Shown: piece after piece, positions 1 to 8,936 of the stretch
Numbering within the stretch: position 1 is the stretch's first letter
How the letters are laid out: each line of letters opens with the position of its first letter
Source of the DNA: Sphingomonas sp. HITSZ_GF
GTDB lineage: Bacteria; Pseudomonadota; Alphaproteobacteria; Sphingomonadales; Sphingomonadaceae
Length of the DNA stretch: 64,000 nucleotides
Reading direction: 5' to 3'
Assembly (NCBI RefSeq): GCF_029543155.1
Contig: NZ_JARQXA010000008.1
Span: 94,433-158,432 of the forward strand
The notes under the pieces: model-generated
What the model was told of the DNA's origin: nothing
Databases searched by the model: none
What the model saw: the letters and a program-made list of their open reading frames with translations, nothing else
Program-made: the position numbers and the translations under genes

Positions 1-1560
1 CGGGCCGGTCGCGGTGTAGGTGAAGCTGTCCGCGCCATAATAGGTGGCGGCGGGCGTGTAGGTCACGACATCGCCGGCGATGCTCACCGTGCCATGCGCC
101 GGCGCCGTCCCGATCGCGATGCTCGAATGCACGCCAGTGATCGAGGCGGAGAGATCGATCGCGGTGCCGGTGCTCGCATAGGGCACCGCCACGCCCGACT
201 TGTTCGCCGCAACCGGTGCTGCCGGCGTGGCCACCGTCAGGCTGACCGTCGCCGGTGCGGACGTGCCGCCCGGGCCGGTCGCCGTATAGGTGAAGCTGTC
301 CGCACCATAGTAGGTGGCGGCGGGCGTATAGGTCACGACATCGCCCGCGATGCTCACCGTGCCGTGCGCCGGCGCGGTGCCGATCGCGATGCTGGCATGC
401 ACGCCGGTGACCGAGGCCGACAGGTCAATCGCGGTGCCGCTGCTCGCATAGGGCACCGCCACACCCGACTTGTTCGCGGCGACCGGCGCCGCCGGCGTCG
501 CGACGGTGAGCGTCACCGTCGAGGCAGCCGAGGTGCCGCCAGGGCCGGTCGCGGTGTAGGTGAAGCTATCCGCGCCGTAATAGGTGCCGGCAGGCGTGTA
601 GGTCACGACGTCCCCGGCGATCGTCACCGTGCCATGTGCCGGATTGGTGCCGATCGCTATGCCCGAATGCACGCCGGTGATCGAGCCCGACAGGTCGATC
701 GCGGTGCCGGTGCTGGCATAGGGCACGGCCACGCCCGACTTGTCCGCGGTGACCGGCGCCGGCGGGTTCGCCACCGTCAGGCTGACCGTCGCCGGTGCGG
801 AGGTGCCGCCCGGGCCGGTCGCGGTATAGGTGAAGCTGTCCGCGCCGTAATGGGTGGCGGCGGGCGTATAGGTCACGACATCGCCGGCGATGCTCACCGT
901 GCCGTGCGCGGGATTGGTGCCGATCGCGATTCCGGAATGCACGCCGGTGATCGAAGCGGACAGATCGATCGCCGTGCCGGTGCTGGCATAGGGCACCGCG
1001 ACGCCGCTCTTGTTGGCGGCCACGGGCGCCGCGGGCGTGGCGACGGTCAGCGAGACCGTGGCCGGCGCCGAGGTGCCGCCGGGGCCGGTCGCCGTGTAGG
1101 TGAAGCTGTCCGCCCCGTAATAGCCCGCGACGGGCGTGTAGGTGACCACGTCGCCGGCGATGCTCACCGTGCCGTGCGAAGGCACGCTGGTGGCGATGCT
1201 CGAATGCACGCCGGTGATCGCGCTGCTGAGATCGATCGTCGTGCCGGTGCTGTTGTACGGGACGGCGACGCCGCTGACCGCGCTGACCGTCGGGGCCGCC
1301 GGGGTGGCGACGGTGATGGTCACCTGCTTGGTGTCCGAAGTGCCGCCCGGACCGGTCGCGTTATAGGTGAAGCTGTCCGACCCGTGATAGCCGGCGGTCG
1401 GGGTGTAGGTCACCGTGTCGCCGGAGATGCTGGTGGTGCCGTGCTGCACCGGCGTGACGATGGCGATGCTGCTGTGCGGGCCGCCGGTGATCACGCTCGA
1501 CAGATCGATCGGCGTGCCGCTGCTGTTATAGGGCACCGAAGCAGTGGTGTCCGCCGCCAC
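1..1560 (-). repeat. Tandem 270-nt (90-residue) Ig-like repeats
   Basis: Near-identical units begin at 1, 271, 541, 811 and 1081, an exact 270-nt period, with a more diverged unit at about 1348 that is slightly shorter. Each encodes a Big_9/cadherin-like domain whose strands carry GDVVTYTPAATYYGADSF and SGVAVPYASTGTAIDLS. The array continues beyond the left edge. The high nucleotide identity between units suggests recent expansion or gene conversion. Confidence 0.9.
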
Positions 1561-4500
1561 CGGCCGGGCGATGAAGGTGAAGCTGGCGGAAGTCGTGCTG
1601 ACCTGGCCGTTGACCGTGACCGTGACGGCCTGTGCGCCGGTGCCGGCGGCCGGCGCAGTGACGGTCAGCGCGGTCGCGCTCGCCCCGGTAACGGTGCCGT
1701 TGCCTGCCGAACCGAAGCTGACAATGTTGTTGGCCGGCGTGGTGCTGAAGCCGGTGCCGCTGACCGTGACCACCTGGCTGACCGGGCCCGAGCCCGGCGA
1801 CACGCCGGTGACCGTCGGCACCACGACGAAGCTGCCGCTGCTCGCCGCGCTGGTGGCCGGGTAGCCCGCCGGCGTGAAGGCGCCGAGCGTGAGCGCCGAA
1901 ACCGAGCCTGCGGTGACGCCGGTATAGGCGATCGTCACGGTGCAGCTGCCGGCCGGGACGCTGAAGGCGTTGAACTGGAAGTTCGCGCCGCTATCCGAAC
2001 CGCTGGCGCCGCAGCTGCCGCCCACCGCGCCGCGGCCGACCAGCGCCGAGCCGCTGAACAGCGGCGCGATGCTGGGCGAGGCCGAGGCATTGCTATTGGT
2101 GAAGGTGATCGTCGCCGTGCCGCTCTGGCCGACGCCGAGCGAGCCGGTCGAGAAGCTGACCGTGGTGACGATCGGCGCCGCTGCGTTGACGGTGAAGCTC
2201 TGCTGCGCCTGCGGCGCGGCGTTCCAGTTGGAGTCGCCCGCCTGGTTGGCATTGATCACGCAGGTGCCGGTCGCGGGGAAGCTGACCGTGGTGCCCGAGA
2301 GCGCGCAGCCGCTGCTGCTGCCGTCGAGCGTGAAGACGACCGTAAGGCCCGAGCCGGCGGTCGCGCTCACCGTATAGGTGGCGCCGCCCACCGCCGCACC
2401 GGTGGGCGCGGTCGAGGTGAAGCTGACCGTCTGGCTGCCCTTGGCGATCGTGCCCGAGACGGGGGTGCCGTTGGCGGTCACCGGGGTGCCCTGGCTGTCG
2501 CTCGCCTGGACCGTGTAGTTGAACCCTCCGGCGAGGACCGGCGTGCCGGTGACCGCGCCGGTCGACGGATCAAGGCTGGTGCCCGCCGGGAAGGCGCCCG
2601 AGGCGAGCGCATAGTTATAGGGTGCAACACCGCCCGACGCCGTGTTGCTCTGGCTGTAGCTTGCGCCGACCGCTGTGCCCGATGCCGCGCCGGAGGTGAC
2701 CACCAGATTGGCCGGCGTCACCGTGAAGCTGCGCGAGACCGTGGCCGCCGCGGTGTAGGCGCCGTCGCCCGCCTGGTCGGCATTGACGGTGCAGGTGCCG
2801 GTGGCGAGCAGCGTCAGCGAGCTGCCCGAGACGGTGCAGACACCGGTCGTGGTCGAGCTGAAGGTCACGGCCAGGCCGGAGTCGGCGCTCGCCGAAAGCG
2901 TCAGCGGCGACGCCGACAGCGAGGCGTTGGACAGCGTGTTGAAGGTGATCGCCTGGCCGAGCTTGCTGACCGCGACCGTATAGCTCTGGCTGTTGGTGAG
3001 CGCGCTGCCCAGCACGCCGGCCGAACTGTCGGTCACCGTCACGGTGAAGTTGAACGTGCCGCCCGTCGTCGTCGTGCCCGAGAGCACGCCGCCCGTGGAG
3101 AGCGTGAGCCCGGTGGGCAGTCCGGCGCTGGCGGTGAAGGTGTAGCCGGCGGTGCCGCCGCTCGCGGTGAAGGTCTGGGTATAGCTGCTGTTGGCGGTGG
3201 CGCCCGGCAGCGTGCCCGCCGCGGGCGACATCGCCAGCGGCGCGACATAGGTGTAGGTCGCGCTGTCCGAACCGCCCGTGGTCGACACGACGACGCTCAC
3301 CGTGCCCGCACCGTGCGCCGGCGCAGTGAAGGTCAGCGCGCTGCCGCTATTGGTGTCAACCGCCACGCTGCTGCCGCCGACGGTCAGCGTCGCACCGGTC
3401 AGGTTGCTGCCGTTCACCGTCACCGTGTTCAGCCCCGCGGTGGAGCCGCCCGCGGGCGAGAGCGAGCTGATCGCCGGCCCCGCGACATAGGTATAGGTGC
3501 TGGTGGCGGTGCCGCCGGCCGTCGTCACCGCGACAGTGGCCGGGCCGGCCGGCTTCGAAGGTGCGGTGAAAGTGATGACGGTGCCGGAGTTGCTGTTGAT
3601 CGTCACGCCGGCGCCGCCGACGGTCAGCGTCGCGCCGGTGAGGTTGGTGCCGTTTAGCGTCACCGCGCCGCCCGCGAGCGGGCCGCTGTTCGGCGACAGC
3701 GAGCCGATCGTCGGCGCCGCGACATAGGTGTAGCTGGTCGAGGCGCTGCCGCCCGCGGTGGTGACCACCACGCTCACCGTGCCGGTGCCGGCGGGCGCGG
3801 TGAAGGCAAGCGCGCTGCCGCTGTTGCTGTCGATCGCGACGCTCGCGCCGTTCACCGTCAACGTCGCGCCGGCAAGGTTGCTGCCGTTCACCGTCACCGA
3901 GTTCAGGCCGGTTTCCGGACCGCTGCTCGGCGACAGCGAGCCGATCAGCGGCGCGGCGACCACGGTGAAGTGGCGGACCGTGCTGGTGGACGGATTGCCG
4001 AGCGCATCCTTCGCCACCACCGTGGCGGTGCGCGCGCCGGTTGCCAGGCCAGTCGCGTTGTAGGTCCAGCTGGTGCCGGTCACCGACGCGCCGACGACGG
4101 CGCCGCTGTCGATCTGCACTTCGACCGTGGTGCCCGATTCAGTGGTGCCGGACAGCGTGACGCTGGCCGCGGTCTGCTGGTTCTCGGTCGGCGTGCTCAC
4201 GATGGGCGCAGCCGGGCCGGTGGCGTCGACGTCGAAGCTGATCTGGCTCGAGGCGCCCGAAGTGACCGTCGACAGCGTCTGGGTGACCTGCGCGGTGTGG
4301 CTGCCGTCGTTCAGCGTCGAGGCGGTGTAGGTCCAGTTGCCGCTGCCATCGGCGGTGATCGCCGAGCTGCTGACGCTGGTCGCGCCCGCGATGCTGATGT
4401 TGATCGTCGCACCGGGCACCGCGGTGCCGGAGAAGTCCGGCGTGCGGTCTGCGGTGGGCGAGGTGATCGCGTTGATCGTCGGCGTCAGCACATAGGTGAA

Positions 4501-6894
4501 GCTGCGCGTCGCGCTCGACCCCGCGCTCGACGAGACCGAGACGTTGACGGTGCCGCCCACGCCCGACACGCCCGCGGAACTCGCGGTGGGCACGGTCAGC
4601 GTGATCGTGGTGTCGTTGCTGATCGTGAAGTTGCCGGCAGTGAAGGTCGTGCCGCCGAACGTCACCTGGTTGGCGTTGGTGAAGTCCGAGCCGGTGAGCG
4701 TCAGCGTGCTGGCGCTGCCGCCGCCGGTGGTGCTGCCCACGCCGTTGGCGACCGTCGCGGAGAGCGACGTGAGCGTCGGGGTCGGTGTCGCGCGGGTGAC
4801 GGTGACGACATAGTCCTTGGTGGTCACGCCGTCCTGCGCAGTGACGCGCGTGGTGATCGTAGTGGTCCCCACTCCCAGGTTGATCGCGCCCGAAGCGCTG
4901 CCCGAGGTGACGCTCACCGAGTTGACCGTCACCGTGGCATTGGCCTGGTTGACTGTCGGCGTCGCGGTGACCGAGGTGACGTTGCTCGCCACGCTGGCGG
5001 TGTAACTGGTGGTGCCGGAAGTGAAGCCGGTGTTCAGCGCGACCGTGCTGGCGCCGTTGCGGATCACCAGGTTCGAAAGGTCGGCGTCGTTCGACAGGAC
5101 GCTGAAGCTCACCGGCTGGTTCGTGGCGGTGTAGGCCGGGGTCGACTGATCGGTGACGTTCACGCTGAAGCTCACCGTACCGCCCGACGGCGGCGTGCCG
5201 CTGAGCCCGCAGTTCGACGCGATGGTCAGCCACGCCGGCGGTGCGGTGGCGCCCGCCGCGCAGGTGCGCGTGCCGAAGCCGCCGGAGGTGGTGATGGTGT
5301 AGCCGCTGAGCGGCGCCCCCGCCGCTGCCCCGGTGCTGGAGATGGTGGCGGTAAGCACCGGATCGGCGACCGTCACCGTCACCGTCGCCGGCGACGCGGA
5401 GACGGTCGAGCCGTCGGACGCGACCGCGCGATAGGTGAAGCTGTCCGAGCCGTGATAGCCGGCCGTCGGCGTGTAGATCAGCACCTTGCCCGCCGCATTA
5501 GCGCCATTTGCGACGTTGAGCGTGCCGTGGCTGGGCTGGCTCGCCGGGCTGACATAGGTGGCATTGGCGACCGAAGCGGTGAGATCGATATTGGTCGGAA
5601 CCGCGGGCGAGCCATTGCTATAGGCGGCGTTCGCGCTGGCATTGGACGCGGTCGGCGTCGCCACCGACACGGTGATCGCGCCGCTGGTGCCGGTGATCGA
5701 GCTGCTGACCGTGTCGGTCGCGGTGATCGTGCGCGAGCCGGTGGTGTTGAGCGTGGCGGTGAACGTGCCGGTGCCGGAGGTGAGCCCGCTGTTGCCCGGC
5801 AAAGTCGCCGCACCGTCGGTCGAGGTGAAGTGCACCGTCCCCGCATAGCCCGTCGCGACATTGTCCGCCGCGTCGAGCGCGGTGACCGTCAGCGTGTTGA
5901 ACGAAACCCCCTGCGTGGCTGACGCGGGCGCCGAGACCGTGAATCGCGTCGCCGCCGCCGGCGTTATGTTGAAGGCGTTGCTGGTGGCACCGGTCAGGCC
6001 GCTGGAGCTGGCACTCAACGTATAGCCCGTCCCGACCTTGTTGATGCTGAGGCCGGTGAAGGTAGCGACGCCGCCCGACGCCGTAACCGTGGTGGTGCCG
6101 CTGAGCGTGCCCGAACCGGGATTGTTGGCGATCGCGAGCGTGACCTGCGCCGTGCTCGACGAGACCAGGTTGTTCGAGGCGTCGAGGATACGGACGGTGA
6201 TCGACGGCGTGATGCTCACCTGCGACACCGCGTTGGTCGGCTGCTGCTGGAAGGCAAGCTTGGTCGCGACCGGGGCGGCGACGCAGGTGATCGCGATCGA
6301 CGAATTCGCCGCGCCCGCATTGGTGTTCTCGGTCGAGAGCTTCGAGCGGATGGCATAGGTGCTGGTGGCGGTGCTCACGACATAATCGGTCGTGCCGCTG
6401 ACCTGGTTGAACTCGCCATTGGGCATGCCGGCCCGCGACGGGACCGAAGTGAAGTTCACGCCGTTCGAGCTGATCGAACCCCAGCCATCCATGTTGGAGG
6501 CGAGCGTGACCGTCACGCGGATCGTGTCGCCGACATCGAAGGACATGCCGGTCGTCTCGACCGAGTAGATCTCGTCGGTGGCGTTGCCCGTTGGGGTGGG
6601 GGTGCCGCTCGTCTTGGTGAAGTTGCCGACCGTGTCGATCGAGCCGCTCCAGGTGTGCGAGCCCGAATTGAGCGCGGTGCAGCCGGTGGAGGCCCAGCTC
6701 GCCACTGGCATGGCGGCCACGCCGATCGCGGAAGTGGCGATGGCGATGCGACCGAAAAGCCCCCTCGCGCAGAGGCTGACGCCACCTGGCTCGTGCGTAT
6801 CTCCAGAGGATTTGCCGAAGCGGGCAAGTCTCTTGACCAGCAGCCCCATGGACTTGCTGACGACACGCATAGGCGAGCCAAATATCGACGCCAT
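1..6894 (-). CDS. Giant Ig-like repeat surface protein (N-terminal part, runs off left edge)
   Basis: The reading frame is open from an ATG at 6894 down to base 1, giving 2,298 residues with no stop; the C-terminus lies outside the window. The start is supported by a GGGGG stretch just upstream and an N-terminus (MASIFGSPMRVV) leading to a hydrophobic segment ending in VASWAS, an export signal with a long n-region. After a roughly 170-residue N-terminal domain come bacterial Ig-like and filamin-like folds, a cadherin-like beta-sandwich domain (from about 5100 to 4800), several IPT/TIG domains (about 4000-3250, motif SLSPxSGP), putative Ig (He_PIG) domains around 2700-2400, another IPT domain near 1800, and a run of Big_9 or cadherin-like repeats from 1560 to 1. 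This is the architecture of an adhesin or cell-surface scaffold. It is divergent from a tail-collar gene. The domain assignments are pattern recognition, and anchoring or secretion type cannot be judged without the C-terminus. Confidence 0.85.
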   Translation of the reverse strand, partial: MASIFGSPMRVVSKSMGLLVKRLARFGKSSGDTHEPGGVSLCARGLFGRIAIATSAIGVAAMPVASWASTGCTALNSGSHTWSGSIDTVGNFTKTSGTPTPTGNATDEIYSVETTGMSFDVGDTIRVTVTLASNMDGWGSISSNGVNFTSVPSRAGMPNGEFNQVSGTTDYVVSTATSTYAIRSKLSTENTNAGAANSSIAITCVAAPVATKLAFQQQPTNAVSQVSITPSITVRILDASNNLVSSSTAQVTLAIANNPGSGTLSGTTTVTASGGVATFTGLSINKVGTGYTLSASSSGLTGATSNAFNITPAAATRFTVSAPASATQGVSFNTLTVTALDAADNVATGYAGTVHFTSTDGAATLPGNSGLTSGTGTFTATLNTTGSRTITATDTVSSSITGTSGAITVSVATPTASNASANAAYSNGSPAVPTNIDLTASVANATYVSPASQPSHGTLNVANGANAAGKVLIYTPTAGYHGSDSFTYRAVASDGSTVSASPATVTVTVADPVLTATISSTGAAAGAPLSGYTITTSGGFGTRTCAAGATAPPAWLTIASNCGLSGTPPSGGTVSFSVNVTDQSTPAYTATNQPVSFSVLSNDADLSNLVIRNGASTVALNTGFTSGTTSYTASVASNVTSVTATPTVNQANATVTVNSVSVTSGSASGAINLGVGTTTITTRVTAQDGVTTKDYVVTVTRATPTPTLTSLSATVANGVGSTTGGGSASTLTLTGSDFTNANQVTFGGTTFTAGNFTISNDTTITLTVPTASSAGVSGVGGTVNVSVSSSAGSSATRSFTYVLTPTINAITSPTADRTPDFSGTAVPGATINISIAGATSVSSSAITADGSGNWTYTASTLNDGSHTAQVTQTLSTVTSGASSQISFDVDATGPAAPIVSTPTENQQTAASVTLSGTTESGTTVEVQIDSGAVVGASVTGTSWTYNATGLATGARTATVVAKDALGNPSTSTVRHFTVVAAPLIGSLSPSSGPETGLNSVTVNGSNLAGATLTVNGASVAIDSNSGSALAFTAPAGTGTVSVVVTTAGGSASTSYTYVAAPTIGSLSPNSGPLAGGAVTLNGTNLTGATLTVGGAGVTINSNSGTVITFTAPSKPAGPATVAVTTAGGTATSTYTYVAGPAISSLSPAGGSTAGLNTVTVNGSNLTGATLTVGGSSVAVDTNSGSALTFTAPAHGAGTVSVVVSTTGGSDSATYTYVAPLAMSPAAGTLPGATANSSYTQTFTASGGTAGYTFTASAGLPTGLTLSTGGVLSGTTTTGGTFNFTVTVTDSSAGVLGSALTNSQSYTVAVSKLGQAITFNTLSNASLSASPLTLSASADSGLAVTFSSTTTGVCTVSGSSLTLLATGTCTVNADQAGDGAYTAAATVSRSFTVTPANLVVTSGAASGTAVGASYSQSNTASGGVAPYNYALASGAFPAGTSLDPSTGAVTGTPVLAGGFNYTVQASDSQGTPVTANGTPVSGTIAKGSQTVSFTSTAPTGAAVGGATYTVSATAGSGLTVVFTLDGSSSGCALSGTTVSFPATGTCVINANQAGDSNWNAAPQAQQSFTVNAAAPIVTTVSFSTGSLGVGQSGTATITFTNSNASASPSIAPLFSGSALVGRGAVGGSCGASGSDSGANFQFNAFSVPAGSCTVTIAYTGVTAGSVSALTLGAFTPAGYPATSAASSGSFVVVPTVTGVSPGSGPVSQVVTVSGTGFSTTPANNIVSFGSAGNGTVTGASATALTVTAPAAGTGAQAVTVTVNGQVSTTSASFTFIARPVAADTTASVPYNSSGTPIDLSSVITGGPHSSIAIVTPVQHGTTSISGDTVTYTPTAGYHGSDSFTYNATGPGGTSDTKQVTITVATPAAPTVSAVSGVAVPYNSTGTTIDLSSAITGVHSSIATSVPSHGTVSIAGDVVTYTPVAGYYGADSFTYTATGPGGTSAPATVSLTVATPAAPVAANKSGVAVPYASTGTAIDLSASITGVHSGIAIGTNPAHGTVSIAGDVVTYTPAATHYGADSFTYTATGPGGTSAPATVSLTVANPPAPVTADKSGVAVPYASTGTAIDLSGSITGVHSGIAIGTNPAHGTVTIAGDVVTYTPAGTYYGADSFTYTATGPGGTSAASTVTLTVATPAAPVAANKSGVAVPYASSGTAIDLSASVTGVHASIAIGTAPAHGTVSIAGDVVTYTPAATYYGADSFTYTATGPGGTSAPATVSLTVATPAAPVAANKSGVAVPYASTGTAIDLSASITGVHSSIAIGTAPAHGTVSIAGDVVTYTPAATYYGADSFTYTATGP

Positions 6895-7276
6895 TCCTGT
6901 ATCCCCCAGGCGAATCCATTTTGAAGGATTCGCGGCAGTCGTAATATAACTGTGCCAAAATACTGCAAGCAAACGGATTTGCCTGAGTCGTTTCGGAGAT
7001 GACTATGGATTCAGGTAGTTTATGGGACAGATTGCTTCAAAACGGTTCTATTTTTAATTCTTCCGCACTGCGGAATAGATCCAATTCAGATCATAATTTT
7101 CCCAGTGATTATGAAGAACAACTTTCATCCATACTACCCGTAGCGACGGAATCGGTAGCGTTATGGCTTGCCAACTATGGCAAAAGGCACCTTACTGCCT
7201 GCGGCCGCAGGCGTGGCGGGGCCGAGCATAGTTCCATCCATTCCGCCCACGCATCATTACCTTCCGGGAGGGGTAT
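6895..7276. promoter_or_regulatory. Divergent, AT-rich intergenic promoter region
   Basis: This 382-bp spacer separates two divergent genes (the Ig-like giant on minus, the tail-collar gene on plus). About 7020-7160 is visibly AT-rich compared with the rest of the window. A weak promoter match for the plus strand is TTGCTT at 7032-7037, a 17-bp spacer, and TAATTC at 7055-7060. A 14-bp palindrome CCTGCGGCCGCAGG lies at 7198-7211. A plus-strand frame starting at 6999 is open here but has no Shine-Dalgarno and atypical composition, so no gene is called. Confidence 0.5.
7061..7075. promoter_or_regulatory. 15-bp perfect palindrome, candidate operator
   Basis: TTCCGCACTGCGGAA is a perfect inverted repeat (7-bp arms, central C). 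It lies between the divergent Ig-like and tail-collar genes, immediately downstream of the weak plus-strand -10 candidate. Position and symmetry fit a binding site for a dimeric regulator. The regulator is unknown. Confidence 0.4.
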
Positions 7277-7930
7277 ATGGACTATTTCATGGGTCAGATC
7301 ATGCAGGTCGGCTTCAGCTTCGCACCGCGCGGATGGTTTACCTGCCAAGGCCAGATACTTTCGATTTCGCAGAACACCGCGCTGTTCTCACTGCTCGGCA
7401 CCACCTTCGGCGGCGACGGCGTCCAGACCTTCAAGCTCCCCGATGCGCAGGGCCGCGCGCTCATCGGCGTCGGCAATGGCCCGGGCCTGCCGCCCACCAG
7501 CTGGGGTGAAATCGGTGGCACCCCCAGCGTGACGCTCAACCCCCTCCAGATGCCCATTCACAATCACGGGGCGATATTCACCCCGCAGGGTGGCGGCGCG
7601 ATCTCGGTGACGCCGACGCTGCAGGCAACCGTGCTGGGCCGCGGCGCCGCGGCGAGCGAAACCGCGGCGCCGGCGGCCGGCGCGACGCTGGGCATCGCCG
7701 CCGATACGTCGTCGGTGGGCACCAGCCCGGTGCTCTACGTTCCGGCCGGCACCACCGGCGGCGCGGCAGTGAACCTGGGCGGCATCTCGTGCACGGCGAC
7801 GGGCGGCCTGACCGGCGGCAGCGTCACCGTGCAGAATGCCGGCGGCAGCCAGCCCTTCTCGATCATGCAGCCCTATCTGGCGGTGATGACCTGCATCTGC
7901 TCCGCAGGCGTGTTCCCGTCGCGCAACTGA
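7277..7930 (+). CDS. Phage tail-collar domain protein (MdpB-like)
   Basis: 217 residues. The N-terminus (MDYFMGQIMQVGFSFAPRGW) and the following QGQ..SISQNTALFSLLGTTFGGDG and TFKLPDAQGRALIG are the signature of the tail-collar domain found in microcystin-dependent proteins and in tail fibre tips. The C-terminal 130 residues are Gly/Ala/Thr-rich and end in NAGGSQPFSIMQPYLAVMTCIC, the usual closing strand of this family. The start is fixed by GGAGG at 7267-7271, five bases before the ATG. No other phage structural, packaging or integrase gene is nearby, so this is not evidence of a prophage. It is probably cotranscribed functionally with, but opposite to, the DUF6916 gene, and may act with the divergent giant Ig-like protein; that link is inference. 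Confidence 0.88.
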   Translation: MDYFMGQIMQVGFSFAPRGWFTCQGQILSISQNTALFSLLGTTFGGDGVQTFKLPDAQGRALIGVGNGPGLPPTSWGEIGGTPSVTLNPLQMPIHNHGAIFTPQGGGAISVTPTLQATVLGRGAAASETAAPAAGATLGIAADTSSVGTSPVLYVPAGTTGGAAVNLGGISCTATGGLTGGSVTVQNAGGSQPFSIMQPYLAVMTCICSAGVFPSRN

Positions 7931-7975
7931 TCCGGATCGGGGCAGGGTTTGCGCCCTGCCCCCATGCCGCGGAAA

Positions 7976-8266
7976 TCAGCTGAAGACCGCCTCGTAATGG
8001 CGGCTCGCCGCCGAGGGCATCAACTGGGTGATATGGATGTTGTGCGGGCCGCCCTTGCCGCAATCGAACTCATAAGTGGTATCGAGCAGATACACCGCGC
8101 TCGGCGCATCGAAGAACAGCGAGAACGGCTCGCGCGTGTCGATCCCGATGAGCGGCGGCCGGCGTTCGATGCGCTCGAGGGTGACTTCCACCGGGTTGGG
8201 AAGCGTGGCGATGCGCACCTTGCGGCCGACCCAGGGCTCGAAATCATCCGCTGTCAGCAACTGCAT
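7976..8266 (-). CDS. DUF6916 family small protein
   Basis: 96 residues starting MQLLTADDFEPWVGRKVRI, with a strong purine-rich site (GGGGGAGAGAGAC) directly before the ATG. The sequence has the DUF6916 pattern: an opening Phe-x-Pro..Gly stretch, alternating short beta strands, a conserved L..I.RRPPLIGIDTREPFSLFF core, and a C-terminal HNIHITQLMP segment. There is no signal peptide or membrane helix. From memory, members of this family are encoded beside tail-collar proteins in proteobacteria, which fits the neighbour at 7277; a molecular function is not known to me. Confidence 0.75.
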   Translation of the reverse strand: MQLLTADDFEPWVGRKVRIATLPNPVEVTLERIERRPPLIGIDTREPFSLFFDAPSAVYLLDTTYEFDCGKGGPHNIHITQLMPSAASRHYEAVFS

Positions 8267-8372
8267 GTCTCTCTCCCCCGCCTTTCAGGCCCGGGCCTGA
8301 TGGACATCCCCTTCTTTGCAGCCGGCACGGATGCGGACAAGATATCGAAACCCCCGCTTTGAAGCAGTCTCC

Positions 8373-8933
8373 ATGCAGTCTCCGCTCCCTCCCTTCCCCC
8401 CCGCCCGCGGCAAGCCGATCGACGATGCCCCGCTGCACGCGTGCGGCATCCGCCTGCGCCGGGCCGGCGAGGCAGACCTGCCGGCGCTCATGCGGATCCA
8501 CCATCTGTGGCGGCAGAAGGACCTGCTGCTCGCGCCCTGGACCGCGGCGCAGAAGCAGCTCTTCCTCGACGACCAGTTCCGGCTGCAGCACGTCCATTAT
8601 GTCGCGCACCGCCCCAAGGCCGATTTCTACGCGATCGTGTCCGCCGAGCGGGACGGTGCGGTGCTCGGCAAGCTCTATCTCGACCGTTCGGCAGCCGAAT
8701 GGCGGATCGTCGACCTGCTCCTCGACACCGCGCTGCGCGGCCGCGGCGTGGGAACCGCGCTGATCCGCTGGATCCAGGACGCAGCACTTCAGGCAGGCGC
8801 CACCGGCGTGTCGCTCCAGGTGGGGATCAACAACCCGCAGGCGCAGGCCTTCTACGAGCGGCTGGGCTTCGTGGAACTGCCGGGCGGCGACAGCATCAAC
8901 CGGACGCTGCTCTGGACGGCGGCGCCGCGCTGA
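8373..8933 (+). CDS. GNAT family N-acetyltransferase
   Basis: 186 residues if started at ATG 8373; the frame is open upstream to 8316, but the extra 19 residues are Arg-rich and would overlap nothing useful. The fold markers are IRLRRAGEADLPALMRIH (beta1-alpha1), the acetyl-CoA loop LRGRGVGTALIRWIQ (R/Q-x-x-G-x-G/A pattern), and NNPQAQAFYERLGF near the C-terminus, all classic GNAT motifs. The acceptor substrate cannot be predicted. It follows the tail-collar and DUF6916 genes and may act on a neighbour's product. Its stop is only three bases from the stop of the convergent glmS gene, leaving no room for a terminator between them. Confidence 0.85.
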   Translation: MQSPLPPFPPARGKPIDDAPLHACGIRLRRAGEADLPALMRIHHLWRQKDLLLAPWTAAQKQLFLDDQFRLQHVHYVAHRPKADFYAIVSAERDGAVLGKLYLDRSAAEWRIVDLLLDTALRGRGVGTALIRWIQDAALQAGATGVSLQVGINNPQAQAFYERLGFVELPGGDSINRTLLWTAAPR

Positions 8934-8936
8934 GCG

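Noticed and set aside
1..1560. Regular repeats that could look like a CRISPR array
   Set aside because: The period is 270 nt with coding units and no short direct repeats with unique spacers.
94..3657. A 1,187-residue open frame on the plus strand
   Set aside because: Antisense shadow of the Ig-like repeat gene; Arg/Gly/Ala-rich with no domain and no ribosome site.
6999..7532. A 177-residue plus frame before the tail-collar gene
   Set aside because: It overlaps the real gene in another frame and lacks a Shine-Dalgarno; first part is AT-rich spacer.
7277..8933. Possible prophage remnant
   Set aside because: Only a tail-collar domain protein is present; no integrase, terminase, capsid or attachment sites.
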